In this document: one piece after another, positions 36,855 to 48,784 of the stretch
Numbering within the stretch: the first letter of the stretch is position 1
Layout: the number at the start of each line of letters is the position of its first letter
Source: Mangrovimonas yunxiaonensis
GTDB lineage: Bacteria > Bacteroidota > Bacteroidia > Flavobacteriales > Flavobacteriaceae
Assembly: GCF_000733475.1 (NCBI RefSeq)
Contig: NZ_JPFK01000007.1
Coordinates: forward strand, 368,501-432,500
Length of the DNA: 64,000 bases
Direction: 5' to 3'
Made by a program: the position numbers and the translations under genes
The notes under the pieces: generated by a model
The model's input: the letters and a program-made list of their open reading frames with translations, nothing else
What the model was told of the DNA's origin: nothing
Database searches by the model: none

Positions 36855-38462
36855 ATGCCAACAGTCAGTATTCCGTTTAAAGAGACCCATTATTTTTCGT
36901 CGCTTATTTGCGATTATTTAGATGAGAAGGCTGCCTTAAAGCCTTTTTATAATAGATTTCCTAAAAAGGAAAACTTTAAAGAGCAACTTGAAGAAAAACA
37001 ACAGCATTTTAACGCCGAAACTAGAGCCGTTTTGGTATCGGCCTTAAGGGCGCAATACAAGAATGTGGCGGCTTCTGTTTTAACCACTCAAAACATCACG
37101 GCCTTAGCAGACGAGAAAACATTTACCATAACAACAGGGCACCAGTTAAACCTGTTTACAGGCCCTTTGTACTTTTTCTATAAAATAATAGCCACTATTA
37201 ATTTATGCAAAGAGCTCAAGCAAACGCATCCGCACTATAATTTTGTTCCGGTGTATTGGATGGCTACAGAAGATCACGATTTTGAAGAGATAAACTTTTT
37301 TAACTTCCAAGGAAAAAAAGTACAATGGAACAAAGCTGCTTCAGGAGCTGTTGGCGATTTGGATCTAGACGGATTAGATGATGTTTTTAGTACGCTGTCC
37401 TCGCAATTGGGGCCAGGCCACAATGCCCAAGCATTACGGGAGTTGTTTAAGCAGGCGTATTTAGAACATGATACGCTAACCCAAGCAACCCGGCATTTGG
37501 TTAACAGCTTGTTTTCTTCCTATGGCTTGGTAATTTTAGATGGAAACGACCCCGCTTTAAAACGGTTGTTTGTGCCTTACATTAAAACCGATGTGCTGGA
37601 GCAAAAGGCTTTTCTAGAAGTAACCCAGACCAACAAAAAGCTAGAGGCGCTGTCTGCTAACTACAACATACAGGTCTCGCCAAGGGCGATTAATTTGTTT
37701 TATATTAAAGCAGGGGTTAGAGAACGTATTGTTGAAGAAGAAGCAGGGGTGTTTTCGGTTGTAGGAACCCAGATTACCTGGACCAAATCCCAACTGTTAA
37801 AAGAAATAGAAGCCTTTCCGGAGCGTTTTAGCCCCAACGTAATTTTAAGGCCGTTGTACCAAGAGGTTATTTTGCCCAATCTCTGCTATATTGGCGGCGG
37901 AGGCGAATTGGCATATTGGCTGCAGCTAAAATCGAGCTTTGAAGCGCAAAATGTACCATTTCCAATGTTGTTGTTGCGAAATTCTGTCTTGTTAGTTAAA
38001 GCGCAACAATTGGAAAAACTTGAAAAACTACAGGTCACCATAGCGGATTTGTTTTTAAAACAACCCCGTTTAATGACCAAAATAACCAAAGAAATATCGG
38101 AGGTCAACATCGACTTCTCTCCTCAAAAAGCACATTTACAACAACAGTTCGAAGCGCTTTATAAGTTGGCAGAGCGTACCGATAAATCATTTCTTGGTGC
38201 AGTTGGCGCTCAAGAGCGGAAACAACTAAAAGGGTTGGAACATTTAGAAAAGCGCTTGCTTAAGGCCCAAAAGCGCAAGCTAAGCGATGTGTTAGAACGG
38301 GTTAAAATAGTACAAAATGCCTTGTTTCCCAATCAAAGTCTACAAGAACGACAGCTTAATTTTTCTGAATTTTATTTGGAGTATGGTGACCAATTAATCC
38401 AACAGTTAGTGTTAAATTTGCATCCATTACACAGCGAATTTATAATACTAAAGTTAGACTAA
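36855..38462 (+). CDS. bshC: Putative cysteine ligase BshC (bacillithiol synthesis)
   Basis: BshC adds cysteine to the glucosaminyl-malate intermediate to make bacillithiol. The 535-residue protein starts MPTVSIPFKETHYFSSLICD and has TTGHQLNLFTGPLYFFYKII (near 105-124), YWMATEDHDFEEINFF (near 142-157), NVILRPLYQEVILPNLCYIG and a late coiled stretch RLLKAQKRKLSD. These match BshC closely. No bshA or bshB is in the window. The pyridoxal decarboxylase gene starts 3 bases after the stop, so they may be cotranscribed. Confidence 0.93.
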   Translation: MPTVSIPFKETHYFSSLICDYLDEKAALKPFYNRFPKKENFKEQLEEKQQHFNAETRAVLVSALRAQYKNVAASVLTTQNITALADEKTFTITTGHQLNLFTGPLYFFYKIIATINLCKELKQTHPHYNFVPVYWMATEDHDFEEINFFNFQGKKVQWNKAASGAVGDLDLDGLDDVFSTLSSQLGPGHNAQALRELFKQAYLEHDTLTQATRHLVNSLFSSYGLVILDGNDPALKRLFVPYIKTDVLEQKAFLEVTQTNKKLEALSANYNIQVSPRAINLFYIKAGVRERIVEEEAGVFSVVGTQITWTKSQLLKEIEAFPERFSPNVILRPLYQEVILPNLCYIGGGGELAYWLQLKSSFEAQNVPFPMLLLRNSVLLVKAQQLEKLEKLQVTIADLFLKQPRLMTKITKEISEVNIDFSPQKAHLQQQFEALYKLAERTDKSFLGAVGAQERKQLKGLEHLEKRLLKAQKRKLSDVLERVKIVQNALFPNQSLQERQLNFSEFYLEYGDQLIQQLVLNLHPLHSEFIILKLD

Positions 38463-38465
38463 CCC

Positions 38466-39836
38466 ATGCACAAAATAGATATCGATTTAGTAGAGATGAC
38501 TCTCGATGTCATGAAGTATGCTATCGATAGGATTTCGGCTACCGAGCACCCCATAGGGAAACCCAAAAAAGAAGAAGAACTAAGGCAATTGGTTGGCGAA
38601 ACAATAACCCCAAAAGGGGTTGGTGGCGAATATGCCTTTAACCTATGGAAACAGCATTTATCTAAGGCCAATGTTCCTGTGGATCACCCCAGAAACCTCG
38701 CTTTTGTGCCAGCATCTCCAACACGTTCGGCCATTATGTTCGATTTGGTAACTTCGGCATCAAGCATACACGGCGCCTACTGGATGGAAGGCGCAGGCGG
38801 GATTTTTTGTGAAAATGAAGCCATGCGATGGATTGTGTCCTTAACAGGTTTGCCCGAAGGAGCCTTTGGGGTCTTTACCAGTGGCGGAACCGCAGCCAAC
38901 TTATCGGCCATCGTTACCGCTCGCGAATATTGGCGACGCGACGATACTTACAAGCGCGAAAAAGGCTTGATTATTACCTCTATAGGCGCACATTCCTCTA
39001 TAAAAGCCATGGCAAAAGTGGCCGATGTAGACATTCTTCTGGTCGATTCGGAAGAGATGCTAACAGGCGATGCTCTAAGGGAAACTATAGACAGCCTAAG
39101 CTTTCATCAGCGCAAACGACTATTTGCTGTTGTGGCCACCGGCGGAACAACCAATGCCGGAATTATTGACGACCTAGAAGGCGTTGCCCAAGTGTGCGAA
39201 ACCGAAAAACTATGGTTTCATGTCGATGCGGCCTATGGCGGTGGCGCTTTAGCTGCCGATTCGGCACGACCGCTGTTTAAAGGTATAGAGCGTGCAGATA
39301 GCATTACAATAGACCCGCATAAATGGATGTTCTCGCCTTACGATTGCGGCGCGGTAATCTATAAACAGCCAGAACTGGCCAAGGCCGCCCATTCGCAACA
39401 AGGATCGTATTTAGATATTTTTAAGGATGAAGGTGCCCATGGCTTTAATCCCACAGATTATCAAATTCAATTAACACGACGGGTACGTGGCTTGCCTTTG
39501 TGGTTTTCATTGGCAACCCATGGTACAGACCGCTATAAACAAGCTGTAGAACGCGGTTTGGAACTGGCCCAAATAGCTGGTAAAATGATTGAAGCTCACC
39601 CAGACGTAGAATTGGTTAGAGAACCTAGTTTGTCTTGTGTGTTGTTCAGACGTAAAGGCTGGCAGCCGGAAGACTATACAGAATGGACCTATAAAAACCA
39701 CAAATCCGGATTTGCATTGGTTACACCTACCAAATGGAAAAACGGCCAGACATTTGAAACGGTATCGCGGTTTTGTTTTATAAATCCAGACACCACAGAA
39801 AAGGACATCCAAATGATTTTGGATTCCATGACATAA
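38466..39836 (+). CDS. Group II pyridoxal-phosphate-dependent decarboxylase
   Basis: A 456-residue PLP enzyme of the aromatic/glutamate/aspartate decarboxylase group. It shows [19 protein letters not shown] near 137-155 (phosphate loop), [16 protein letters not shown] near 225, [19 protein letters not shown] (Asp and Ala of the cofactor site) and the Schiff-base Lys in [19 protein letters not shown] near 280. These fit a decarboxylase; substrate (aspartate, glutamate, aromatic amino acid, or another) is not readable. It is 3 bases downstream of bshC and 49 bases upstream of guaA. Confidence 0.85.
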   Translation: MHKIDIDLVEMTLDVMKYAIDRISATEHPIGKPKKEEELRQLVGETITPKGVGGEYAFNLWKQHLSKANVPVDHPRNLAFVPASPTRSAIMFDLVTSASSIHGAYWMEGAGGIFCENEAMRWIVSLTGLPEGAFGVFTSGGTAANLSAIVTAREYWRRDDTYKREKGLIITSIGAHSSIKAMAKVADVDILLVDSEEMLTGDALRETIDSLSFHQRKRLFAVVATGGTTNAGIIDDLEGVAQVCETEKLWFHVDAAYGGGALAADSARPLFKGIERADSITIDPHKWMFSPYDCGAVIYKQPELAKAAHSQQGSYLDIFKDEGAHGFNPTDYQIQLTRRVRGLPLWFSLATHGTDRYKQAVERGLELAQIAGKMIEAHPDVELVREPSLSCVLFRRKGWQPEDYTEWTYKNHKSGFALVTPTKWKNGQTFETVSRFCFINPDTTEKDIQMILDSMT

Positions 39837-39874
39837 AAAATCAAATTCTTCAAACGATAATAAAAATCAATTGT

Positions 39875-39882
39875 TAATTTTG
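39875..39882 (+). promoter_or_regulatory. -7 promoter element overlapping the guaA start region
   Basis: TAATTTTG matches TAnnTTTG and ends three bases before the guaA ATG at 39886. The transcription start would fall on or next to the start codon, so the message is predicted to be leaderless. Confidence 0.65.
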
Positions 39883-39885
39883 CAC

Positions 39886-41418
39886 ATGCAACACAACAAC
39901 GTACTTATTTTAGATTTCGGGTCGCAATACACACAGCTTATTGCACGCCGCGTAAGAGAACTTAACATTTACTGTGAAATTCATCCTTACAACAAAGTTC
40001 CAGACCAATTAAACAAATACCATGCGGTTATTCTATCGGGAAGCCCTTTTTCTGTTAGGGCCGATAATGCACCACATCCAGATTTAACCAACATTAGAGG
40101 CAAAAAACCTATGCTGGCCGTATGTTACGGGGCGCAGTATTTGGCGCATTTTTCGGGAGGTGAAGTGGCACCGTCTAATACCAGAGAGTACGGGCGTGCA
40201 AACTTATCATTTGTAAAAGAAGACGACCTGTTTAAAGGCATTTCTACCGGAAGCCAAGTATGGATGAGCCATAGCGATACCATTAAAGCTTTACCAACCC
40301 ATGGCGAATTGTTGGCAAGTACCCACGATGTGGAAAACGCAGCATATAAAATTAACAACGAGCAAACTTATGCCCTACAATTCCACCCAGAGGTTTACCA
40401 CTCGACAGATGGCAAGCAACTGCTAGAGAACTTTTTGGTACACATTGCTGGAATAAAACAAGATTGGACACCCCAATCGTTTGTTGAAGAAACCGTTTCA
40501 GATTTAAAATCGAAACTGGGCAACGATAAAGTGGTACTGGGCCTATCTGGAGGGGTAGACTCTTCTGTTGCAGCCATGTTACTGCACAAAGCCATTGGCG
40601 AAAACCTATACTGTATTTTTGTAAACAACGGCTTGCTTAGAAAAAATGAGTTTACAGAAGTGTTAAAACAATACGAAGGCATGGGCCTAAATGTAAAAGG
40701 CGTTGATGCTTCGGCACGCTTTTTGGGAGCGTTAAAAGGATTAGACGACCCAGAGCAGAAAAGAAAAGCCATAGGTCGTGTGTTTATTGAAGTTTTTGAT
40801 GACGAAGCGCATGCCATTCAAGATGTAAAATGGTTGGCGCAAGGCACCATTTACCCAGATGTTATCGAAAGTGTTTCGGCAACAGGCGGACCAAGTGCAA
40901 CCATTAAAAGCCACCATAATGTTGGTGGGTTGCCAGATTTTATGAAGTTGAAAATTGTCGAGCCTTTAAAACTGTTGTTTAAAGATGAGGTAAGACGCGT
41001 TGGAGCTTCTATGGGAATGGATAAAAACCTGTTGGGACGTCACCCGTTTCCAGGACCAGGATTGGCCATTCGTATTTTAGGAGATCTAACCGAAGAGAAA
41101 GTTCGTATATTACAGGATGTTGATGCCATTTTTATTAGCAACCTAAAATCTTGGGGACTTTACGATCAAGTATGGCAAGCTGGGGCAATTTTGTTGCCTG
41201 TAAACAGTGTTGGCGTTATGGGAGACGAGCGTACTTACGAAAAATGTGTTGCCCTACGTGCCGTAGAAAGTACCGATGGCATGACAGCAGATTGGGTGAA
41301 TTTACCGTATGAGTTCCTTCAAAAAACATCAAACGAAATAATAAATAAAGTTAAGGGCGTTAATAGAGTAGTGTATGACATTAGCTCAAAACCGCCAGCC
41401 ACAATCGAGTGGGAATAA
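39886..41418 (+). CDS. guaA: GMP synthase (glutamine-hydrolysing)
   Basis: GuaA converts XMP to GMP with ATP and glutamine. Start at the ATG 39886 ([20 protein letters not shown]), 510 residues, the usual length; a 5-codon longer form from TTG lies over the promoter and is unlikely. The class I amidotransferase has [10 protein letters not shown] (Cys nucleophile), and FHPEVYHS (His, Glu); the ATP-pyrophosphatase has [15 protein letters not shown]; the C-terminal domain ends [11 protein letters not shown] -7 element adjoins the ATG. The downstream LysM gene begins 16 bases after its stop. Confidence 0.97.
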   Translation: MQHNNVLILDFGSQYTQLIARRVRELNIYCEIHPYNKVPDQLNKYHAVILSGSPFSVRADNAPHPDLTNIRGKKPMLAVCYGAQYLAHFSGGEVAPSNTREYGRANLSFVKEDDLFKGISTGSQVWMSHSDTIKALPTHGELLASTHDVENAAYKINNEQTYALQFHPEVYHSTDGKQLLENFLVHIAGIKQDWTPQSFVEETVSDLKSKLGNDKVVLGLSGGVDSSVAAMLLHKAIGENLYCIFVNNGLLRKNEFTEVLKQYEGMGLNVKGVDASARFLGALKGLDDPEQKRKAIGRVFIEVFDDEAHAIQDVKWLAQGTIYPDVIESVSATGGPSATIKSHHNVGGLPDFMKLKIVEPLKLLFKDEVRRVGASMGMDKNLLGRHPFPGPGLAIRILGDLTEEKVRILQDVDAIFISNLKSWGLYDQVWQAGAILLPVNSVGVMGDERTYEKCVALRAVESTDGMTADWVNLPYEFLQKTSNEIINKVKGVNRVVYDISSKPPATIEWE

Positions 41419-41434
41419 AAACAAACCTAATTAC

Positions 41435-43387
41435 ATGAAACAGCTTTTTTATCTATTTGCCTTAATTTTTATATGGGGGTGCGGAACAGCAACCCTACAC
41501 GCCCAAAACTATCAAACCCATAAAATAAAGCAAGGCGAGACGGTTGAGGAAATTGCTAAAATGTATCGTGTAACGCCTTATGATATTTACACGCTAAACC
41601 CCGATGCCAAAAAGGGGCTTAAGGTAAATAGCGTATTAATTATTCCTAATGCTAAAGGAGGCCTAAAAGCCGACACAGCAGGAGATACACGGGAGTTGGT
41701 AGGTTTTAAAGAACATAAAACCAAAAAAAAGGAAACGCTTTACAGCATTTCCAAAGCGTATAACATAGAGATTAAAACACTTAAAAAGCACAACAGCTTT
41801 TTATATGCCAACAACCTAAAAAAAGGCGATAAGCTTAAAATTCCGGTATACAAAACCATAAAAAACAACACCTCTGCAGACGGGCAGCACACCGCTTCTA
41901 ATGCAAAAACCAAGGATTATAAGGTGCTTCCTAAAGAAGGTAAATGGCGTATTGCGTATAAATTTGGGATTACCGTTGAAGCTCTGGAGGCTTTAAATCC
42001 CAATATGGGCGCGGTTTTAAGTGAAGGGCAAATCATACAAGTGCCAAATACAACCACTGAAGAAAATCCTATAGACGAACGCTATTCTTACTATACCGTG
42101 CTCCCTAAAGAAGGGTTTTACCGGTTAAAAGTAAAGCTGGGAGTTAGCCAAGAAGAACTGGAAGCCTTAAACCCAAGTTTAAAAGAGAATGGCCTAAAAA
42201 AGGGAATGGTTTTAAAAGTACCTTACCAAGCGTCTTTACCAGGAAATGCTGTTGTAGGCAAACCAAAACACCAAATCGATTTAACCGATAGCATTTCAAC
42301 ATTTAGTAGCAAGCGCATAGCCATTATGCTACCGTTTCAGCTTGATAAAATTGTAACAGATTCGGTGCTTGACAACAAAGCGCAAATTGCCAAAAACCCT
42401 TACCTTAGAACATCGTTAGATTTTTATGAAGGGGCCTTAATGGCTTTAGATTCCCTAAAAAAATTAGGGGTTTCCTTAACGGTTGATGTGTACGATACCA
42501 AAAATAAATTAAGCGAAGTATCGCACATTTTAAGAGCCAATGCTTTTGATGAGGTCGATGCTGTGATAGGACCGTTAATGGCCGATAATGTTAATAAAGT
42601 CGCTTCAGAATTAAAGCGCGATAACATTCCTGTGGTGTCTCCAATAACCAAAAACATTCAGCTTTATGATAATGTTTTTCAAACAAGACCATCAGAAGAT
42701 TTGCTACGCGATAAGGTCGTGCACTTTTTTGCCAACGATACCCTTGCGAGCAACATCATAATCATTTCAGATGCCAAGCATACCAAAGTAAGTAACGACC
42801 TGAAAACGGTCTTCCCTAGAGGGGCTCAAATTTATTCAAGAATGAATAAAAAGAACGAAGATGCTTATTTTGTATATGATGCCGATATTACCGACAAGTT
42901 AAAACCAGGACGTAATGTGGTGTTTCTAGAATCGGATAATCCCGGGTTTGTTTCTAATGTTACCAGCAAGTTAAATGCTTTTAACAGCCTAAACGATAAG
43001 ACCATTATATTGGCAACAACCAATATGAACGACGCCTTCGAAGACGACGATGTGTCTAACTACCATTTGTCTAACTTGCAGTTTCATTTCGCGACAATCG
43101 CAAAGTCTTACGACGATGATAACCCACAAGGCTTTGTAAAAGGTTACGAACAGCGTTATGGCGTAACCCCCAATAAAATTGCCGTGCGTGGTTTCGATAT
43201 TACAATGGACACTGTGTTGCGTTTGGTAGCGTATAACGATTTGTATGCGTCGGTAAATAAAGCGCCATTAACAGAGTATGTTGAAAATAAGTTCGCTTAC
43301 AAAAAAGAGGTGTTTGGCGGCTACTATAACAATACGGTATACTTGGTGAAATACAACAGCGACCTAAAAATAATTGAAGTAGAGTAA
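41435..43387 (+). CDS. Multi-LysM protein with periplasmic-binding-protein-like C-domain
   Basis: Start at the ATG at 41435 (MKQLFYLFALIFIWGCGTAT), 650 residues, because the longer frame overlaps guaA. After the signal (a lipobox-like WGCG is possible, but a Sec cut after HAQ also fits) come four LysM-type repeats: HKIKQGETVEEIAKMYRVTP (28-47), KTKKKETLYSISKAYNIEIK, YKVLPKEGKWRIAYKFGITV and YTVLPKEGFYRLKVKLGVSQ. Residues 300-650 resemble a type 1 periplasmic-binding fold (SSKRIAIMLPFQLDKI, EVDAVIGPLMADNV, DNIPVVSPITKN). Such a hybrid would bind peptidoglycan and a small ligand. It is followed at once by the OsmC gene. Confidence 0.85.
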   Translation: MKQLFYLFALIFIWGCGTATLHAQNYQTHKIKQGETVEEIAKMYRVTPYDIYTLNPDAKKGLKVNSVLIIPNAKGGLKADTAGDTRELVGFKEHKTKKKETLYSISKAYNIEIKTLKKHNSFLYANNLKKGDKLKIPVYKTIKNNTSADGQHTASNAKTKDYKVLPKEGKWRIAYKFGITVEALEALNPNMGAVLSEGQIIQVPNTTTEENPIDERYSYYTVLPKEGFYRLKVKLGVSQEELEALNPSLKENGLKKGMVLKVPYQASLPGNAVVGKPKHQIDLTDSISTFSSKRIAIMLPFQLDKIVTDSVLDNKAQIAKNPYLRTSLDFYEGALMALDSLKKLGVSLTVDVYDTKNKLSEVSHILRANAFDEVDAVIGPLMADNVNKVASELKRDNIPVVSPITKNIQLYDNVFQTRPSEDLLRDKVVHFFANDTLASNIIIISDAKHTKVSNDLKTVFPRGAQIYSRMNKKNEDAYFVYDADITDKLKPGRNVVFLESDNPGFVSNVTSKLNAFNSLNDKTIILATTNMNDAFEDDDVSNYHLSNLQFHFATIAKSYDDDNPQGFVKGYEQRYGVTPNKIAVRGFDITMDTVLRLVAYNDLYASVNKAPLTEYVENKFAYKKEVFGGYYNNTVYLVKYNSDLKIIEVE

Positions 43388-43786
43388 ATGGTTTCTAAAG
43401 TAACATATCTAGGCGATTTAAGAACAGAAAACCTGCATGTTAAATCGGGGCAAACCTACATAACCGATGCCCCAACAGACAATAATGGTAAGGGTGAAGC
43501 GTTTTCTCCTACAGATACGGTTGCAACAGGCTTGGCAAATTGCATGTTAACGGTTATGGGCATTAAAGCCAGAGACCTAAAAATAGATATGGCAGGAACA
43601 ACGGCCGAGGTGACCAAACTTATGGCGAGCCACCCAAGGCGAATTTCCGAGATTAAAATAGAACTTTCCTTTACAGGGGAGTTTGATGAAAAATCGAGAA
43701 AAATACTTGAAAAAACAGCCTTAACCTGTCCCGTTTATTACAGCTTGCATCCGGATATAAAAAAAGACATTAGGTTTAAGTGGTAA
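43388..43786 (+). CDS. OsmC/Ohr-family protein
   Basis: A 132-residue thiol peroxidase-like protein. It has SPTDTVATGLANCMLTVMGI with the conserved Cys near 52, and LTCPVYYSLHPDIKKDIRFK with the second Cys near 119, both redox cysteines of OsmC-type peroxidases that act on organic hydroperoxides. It abuts the LysM gene without a gap, and the DUF922 gene begins four bases after its stop. Physiological substrate is not known. Confidence 0.9.
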   Translation: MVSKVTYLGDLRTENLHVKSGQTYITDAPTDNNGKGEAFSPTDTVATGLANCMLTVMGIKARDLKIDMAGTTAEVTKLMASHPRRISEIKIELSFTGEFDEKSRKILEKTALTCPVYYSLHPDIKKDIRFKW

Positions 43787-43790
43787 ATTT

Positions 43791-44327
43791 ATGATAAGGC
43801 TTTTAATGGTATGCTGTTTTTTTGTTGGGTTCTCACAAGACAACGAACAGGCCATCCCGTGGCACGATACCCTTAGCCTAAGTTGGACCGATTTTAAAGC
43901 ACGTCCAGACCACACCTCTAGCGCCGCTGCTGTTACAGCTTCTGGTTTTGTGTTTGCCTATGCGGTAAAAACAACCAACGAAAAAATTACAGGATTTAAT
44001 GCCGAAGTAACCTCCTGGTTTTACCCTGATAAATCGTGGTTTAAAAAAGCCTTGGTGAATGATCGGGTGTTGGCACACGAGCAATTGCACTTTGCCATTA
44101 CCGAACTTTTTGCCAGAAAACTGAGGCAACAGCTTTCGCAGTTAAACGTATCAGATAAAATTAAAGACACAATAGATCATGCCCATGCCAATGCCCTTAA
44201 AGCCTTGGCTGCTTACCAAGACCAATACGATACCGAAACCGATTACTCCAGAAACCTAGAAGCGCAGTTGCGGTGGCAGCAGCAGGTTTATTTAGAACTG
44301 GATAAACTTTCAGATTTTAAACCATAA
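43791..44327 (+). CDS. DUF922 domain protein, putative zinc-binding protease fold
   Basis: A 178-residue exported protein (short signal MIRLLMVCCFFVGFSQ). The DUF922 signature appears as LSLSWTDFKARPDH near 28-41 and a HExxH motif in RVLAHEQLHFAITELFARKL near 95-114, so the fold may be a metallopeptidase, but activity is not established. It lies four bases after the OsmC gene and eight bases before the DUF3820 gene, in one plus-strand run. Confidence 0.85.
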   Translation: MIRLLMVCCFFVGFSQDNEQAIPWHDTLSLSWTDFKARPDHTSSAAAVTASGFVFAYAVKTTNEKITGFNAEVTSWFYPDKSWFKKALVNDRVLAHEQLHFAITELFARKLRQQLSQLNVSDKIKDTIDHAHANALKALAAYQDQYDTETDYSRNLEAQLRWQQQVYLELDKLSDFKP

Positions 44328-44335
44328 CACACATT

Positions 44336-44566
44336 TTGCAACCCGATAAAACCTTTTTAATTAAGCTGGCCCATACTAAAATGCCGTATGGAAAATACAA
44401 GGGCAGGTATTTAATAGACCTCCCGGAATATTACGTGGTCTGGTACCATAACAAAGGGTTTCCAAAAGGCAAGTTAGGCGATATGTTACAAACAGTTTAC
44501 GAGTTAAAAGTAAACGGATTAGAACATTTAATTAGGGAGATTAAAAAGCAGTACCCAAACGCTTAA
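44336..44566 (+). CDS. DUF3820 family small protein
   Basis: A 76-residue protein starting at TTG 44336 (MQPDKTFLIKLAHTKMPYGK), since no ATG is in frame upstream nearby. It has the family motif MPYGKYKGRYLIDLPEYYVV and WYHNKGFPKGKLGDML. The exonuclease at 23548 carries a similar C-terminal domain (FSFGKHKGKRVVDVL). Function of DUF3820 is unknown. It is convergent with the NTF2-like gene, whose stop is at 44624. Confidence 0.85.
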   Translation: MQPDKTFLIKLAHTKMPYGKYKGRYLIDLPEYYVVWYHNKGFPKGKLGDMLQTVYELKVNGLEHLIREIKKQYPNA

Positions 44567-44623
44567 TGGGCATAGTGCTAACGTAAGGTTTGGGGTAATC
44601 CCCCAGAGCCGTTGAATAAAATA

Positions 44624-44977
44624 TTAAGGGGTGAGCAAGCGGTCCTCGCGAATGTTGCCAATATGGTAGTAAGCAATAACCTCCTGTATAAGGTTGTCCT
44701 TAATAACATACCACTCGCTTACGTCCAATTTAAAATCATCTTGTATGGCGGTATACCTTACACAAGCTTTGTGTTTGTTGTACATGGCATCGTGAATCAC
44801 AAAGGTGTGGTTTAAAAACTTATTTTTGTTGTTATAAACTAATTCAAGGTAGGTTTGTTGGCCTTCTATGGTTCCAAAAGGGCTAGTATGTTTAAATTTT
44901 TCCGAAATGGGCAAGCTGTTAATCGCGCCCGCTTCCCAACACGAAAACCATTTTTTTATTAAACGTTCTGTTGCCAT
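44624..44977 (-). CDS. NTF2-like (SnoaL-type) small protein
   Basis: A 117-residue protein of the nuclear transport factor 2 superfamily: it starts MATERLIKKWFSCWEAGAIN, then SEKFKHTSPFGTIEGQQTYL, FVIHDAMYNKHKACVRYTAI and VSEWYVIKDNLIQEVIAYYH. Helix then sheet order and the SPFG segment fit the cone-shaped pocket fold. Catalysis is unassigned. It is the only minus-strand gene between 44336 and 45117 and lies convergent to DUF3820. Confidence 0.8.
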   Translation of the reverse strand: MATERLIKKWFSCWEAGAINSLPISEKFKHTSPFGTIEGQQTYLELVYNNKNKFLNHTFVIHDAMYNKHKACVRYTAIQDDFKLDVSEWYVIKDNLIQEVIAYYHIGNIREDRLLTP

Positions 44978-45088
44978 AGCTGTTTAATCTTGTAAGCTAA
45001 GATAAGCAATTTGGCACTTAAGAAATTACCGATTTAAATTATTGGGTTTATTTAGTACAGCAATACTTTAATAACAGTTTTAATTTCG

Positions 45089-45096
45089 TAAATTTG
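45089..45096 (+). promoter_or_regulatory. -7 promoter element for pyrG
   Basis: TAAATTTG matches TAnnTTTG, 20 nt before the pyrG ATG at 45117. In between is a short inverted repeat TGCGTTT/AAACGCA (45099-45105 and 45108-45114), at the predicted 5' end of the message. Confidence 0.65.
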
Positions 45097-45107
45097 CCTG
45101 CGTTTAA

Positions 45108-46733
<1,626 letters not shown>

Positions 46734-46807
46734 GTGCCACTATGGCATTATAAATGGTTTAGGATAGGTTTTTGATTTAAACCCATCTTGAGATTTTAAG
46801 TAGACAT

Positions 46808-48709
46808 ATGGAAGAAAAAAAACTGGATATTAACTCTATAATAGGGTTTGTCTTAATTTTTGGAATTTTAGTATACATGATGTATACCAGCCAGCCAACC
46901 CCAGAAGAGTTGGAGGCTCAAGAAAAAGCAAAGCAAGAACAAGTAGAAGCCGAAGCGCAGACTGCCGCCAAACAGCAGGACAAAGTCGTGTCTTCAGAAG
47001 ACTTTACAGCGCCTTCGCCTACCGATTCGTTAAAATTAGAGGCCCTTAAAGGAAAATTAGGCGCATTGGCCTATTCTTCTACGTTGCCATCGGCAAAAGA
47101 TACCCACACCGTGGTAGAAAACCAGGTGCTGGCGCTAAAGTTTAGCAACAAAGGGGGGTATTTGTCGGAAATAAAACTAAAAGAATTTGTCAATTTTAAG
47201 GCCGAGCCAATTTATCTTGTAAAAGATGGCAATACAGATTTCAATATTAATTTTGGCACCACCGACAACAGAACGCTAAACACACGGGATTTATTTTTCG
47301 AGCCTACCATTACCAAAAATGGCGAGAATACCGTAGTGTCTATGAAACTTAAAGCGGGCCCACAACAGTATCTAGAGTACCGTTACGAGTTAAAGCCAGA
47401 CGACTATATGATAGACTTTACCATCCGTTCACAAGGAATGGGTAATGTTATTAACGGCTCGCAGGCAATCGATTTAAATTGGGACCTACAAACCTACCGC
47501 CAGGCCAAAAGTATTTCGTACGAAAACCGTTATACCGAAATGGTTTACGAATACGATGGTGGTAAAGACAGTTACTTAGGCCAAAGCGAACTAAGCGACG
47601 ATACCGAAAGCAGCGTGACCTACGTGGCTTACAAGCAGCATTTTTTCTCTTCGGTATTATTGGCAGACGAACCGTTTTCTACAGCTAGCTTAGTGTCTAG
47701 AAATTTGGTTAAAGACGAGACCATCGATACGGTTTACACCAAGGCATTTGCATCTAAACTGCCTTTAGAACTTAAAGGCGGCGAGCTTAACAAAACCATG
47801 GATTGGTATTTTGGTCCCAGCGATTACGAAGTGTTAAGCAGCTATAACCGTAACCTCGATGAAATTATGCCACTGGGCTGGGGGATTTTTGGTTGGATAA
47901 ACCGTTATGTGTTCATTCCAATGTTTAGCTTTTTAAGCGGCTTCCTACCTTATGGTATTGCCATTATTGTAATGACCATCTTAGTAAGATTAGTCATGTC
48001 GCCCGTAACATACAAGTCTTATGTGTCCCAGGCTAAAATGAAAATCCTTAAGCCAGAGATTACCGAAATTAACGAAAAGCACAAGGACAACCCCATGAAA
48101 AAGCAACAGGAAATCATGGCCCTGTACAGCAAAGCAGGCGCAAGCCCAATGGCTGGGTGTTTACCGGCATTAATGCAGCTGCCTGTGTTTTATGCGCTGT
48201 TCATGTTTTTCCCATCGGCTTTTGATTTAAGACAAAAACCGTTCCTTTGGGCCGAAGATCTCGCGTCTTACGATACCATCGTTAATCTGCCATTCAACAT
48301 CCCATTTTATGGCGATCACGTAAGTTTATTCCCCATCTTAGCGTCTGTGGCCATCTTTATTTACATGAAAATGACAACAGGACAGCAAATGGCCTCGCAA
48401 CCCACACAAGAAGGGATGCCAGATATGGGGAAAATGATGAAGTATATGATTTATATTTCACCATTAATGATGTTGTTCTTCTTTAACAACTATGCTTCTG
48501 GATTAAGTTTGTACTACTTTATCTCTAACTTAATTACCATTGGTATTATGTTGGTAATTAAAAACTACATTATAGACGAAGATAAAATACACGCTAAAAT
48601 TCAGCAGAATAAAAAGAAGCCTAAAAAGCAAAACCGTTTTCAAAAGAAAATGCAGGAAATGATGGAGCAGGCAGAAGAGCAGAAAAAAGCGCAACAACGA
48701 AAAAAATAA
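46808..48709 (+). CDS. yidC: Membrane protein insertase YidC
   Basis: YidC inserts and folds inner-membrane proteins with or without SecYEG. The 633-residue protein has an N-terminal helix (IIGFVLIFGILVYMMY), a large periplasmic domain at about 75-360, the conserved five-helix 60K/OxaA domain from WGIFGWINRYVFIPMF (358) through AGASPMAGCLPALMQLPVFY (near 450-470) and ISPLMMLFFFNNYASGLSLY, and a lysine-rich cytosolic tail (KKPKKQNRFQKKMQEMM). Length is normal for Bacteroidota. It follows pyrG by 74 bases and has its own terminator. Confidence 0.96.
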   Translation: MEEKKLDINSIIGFVLIFGILVYMMYTSQPTPEELEAQEKAKQEQVEAEAQTAAKQQDKVVSSEDFTAPSPTDSLKLEALKGKLGALAYSSTLPSAKDTHTVVENQVLALKFSNKGGYLSEIKLKEFVNFKAEPIYLVKDGNTDFNINFGTTDNRTLNTRDLFFEPTITKNGENTVVSMKLKAGPQQYLEYRYELKPDDYMIDFTIRSQGMGNVINGSQAIDLNWDLQTYRQAKSISYENRYTEMVYEYDGGKDSYLGQSELSDDTESSVTYVAYKQHFFSSVLLADEPFSTASLVSRNLVKDETIDTVYTKAFASKLPLELKGGELNKTMDWYFGPSDYEVLSSYNRNLDEIMPLGWGIFGWINRYVFIPMFSFLSGFLPYGIAIIVMTILVRLVMSPVTYKSYVSQAKMKILKPEITEINEKHKDNPMKKQQEIMALYSKAGASPMAGCLPALMQLPVFYALFMFFPSAFDLRQKPFLWAEDLASYDTIVNLPFNIPFYGDHVSLFPILASVAIFIYMKMTTGQQMASQPTQEGMPDMGKMMKYMIYISPLMMLFFFNNYASGLSLYYFISNLITIGIMLVIKNYIIDEDKIHAKIQQNKKKPKKQNRFQKKMQEMMEQAEEQKKAQQRKK

Positions 48710-48713
48710 AGAT

Positions 48714-48740
48714 AAAGCTGCCTTTTTTGGCAGCTTTTTT
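48714..48740 (+). terminator. Terminator of yidC
   Basis: AAAGCTGCC (48714-48722) pairs with GGCAGCTTT (48729-48737) and is followed by a T-run, just after the yidC stop. Confidence 0.88.
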
Positions 48741-48784
48741 GTTGTAATATTATAAAGGATTAACCGTTATTAAATAAAAAGAGT

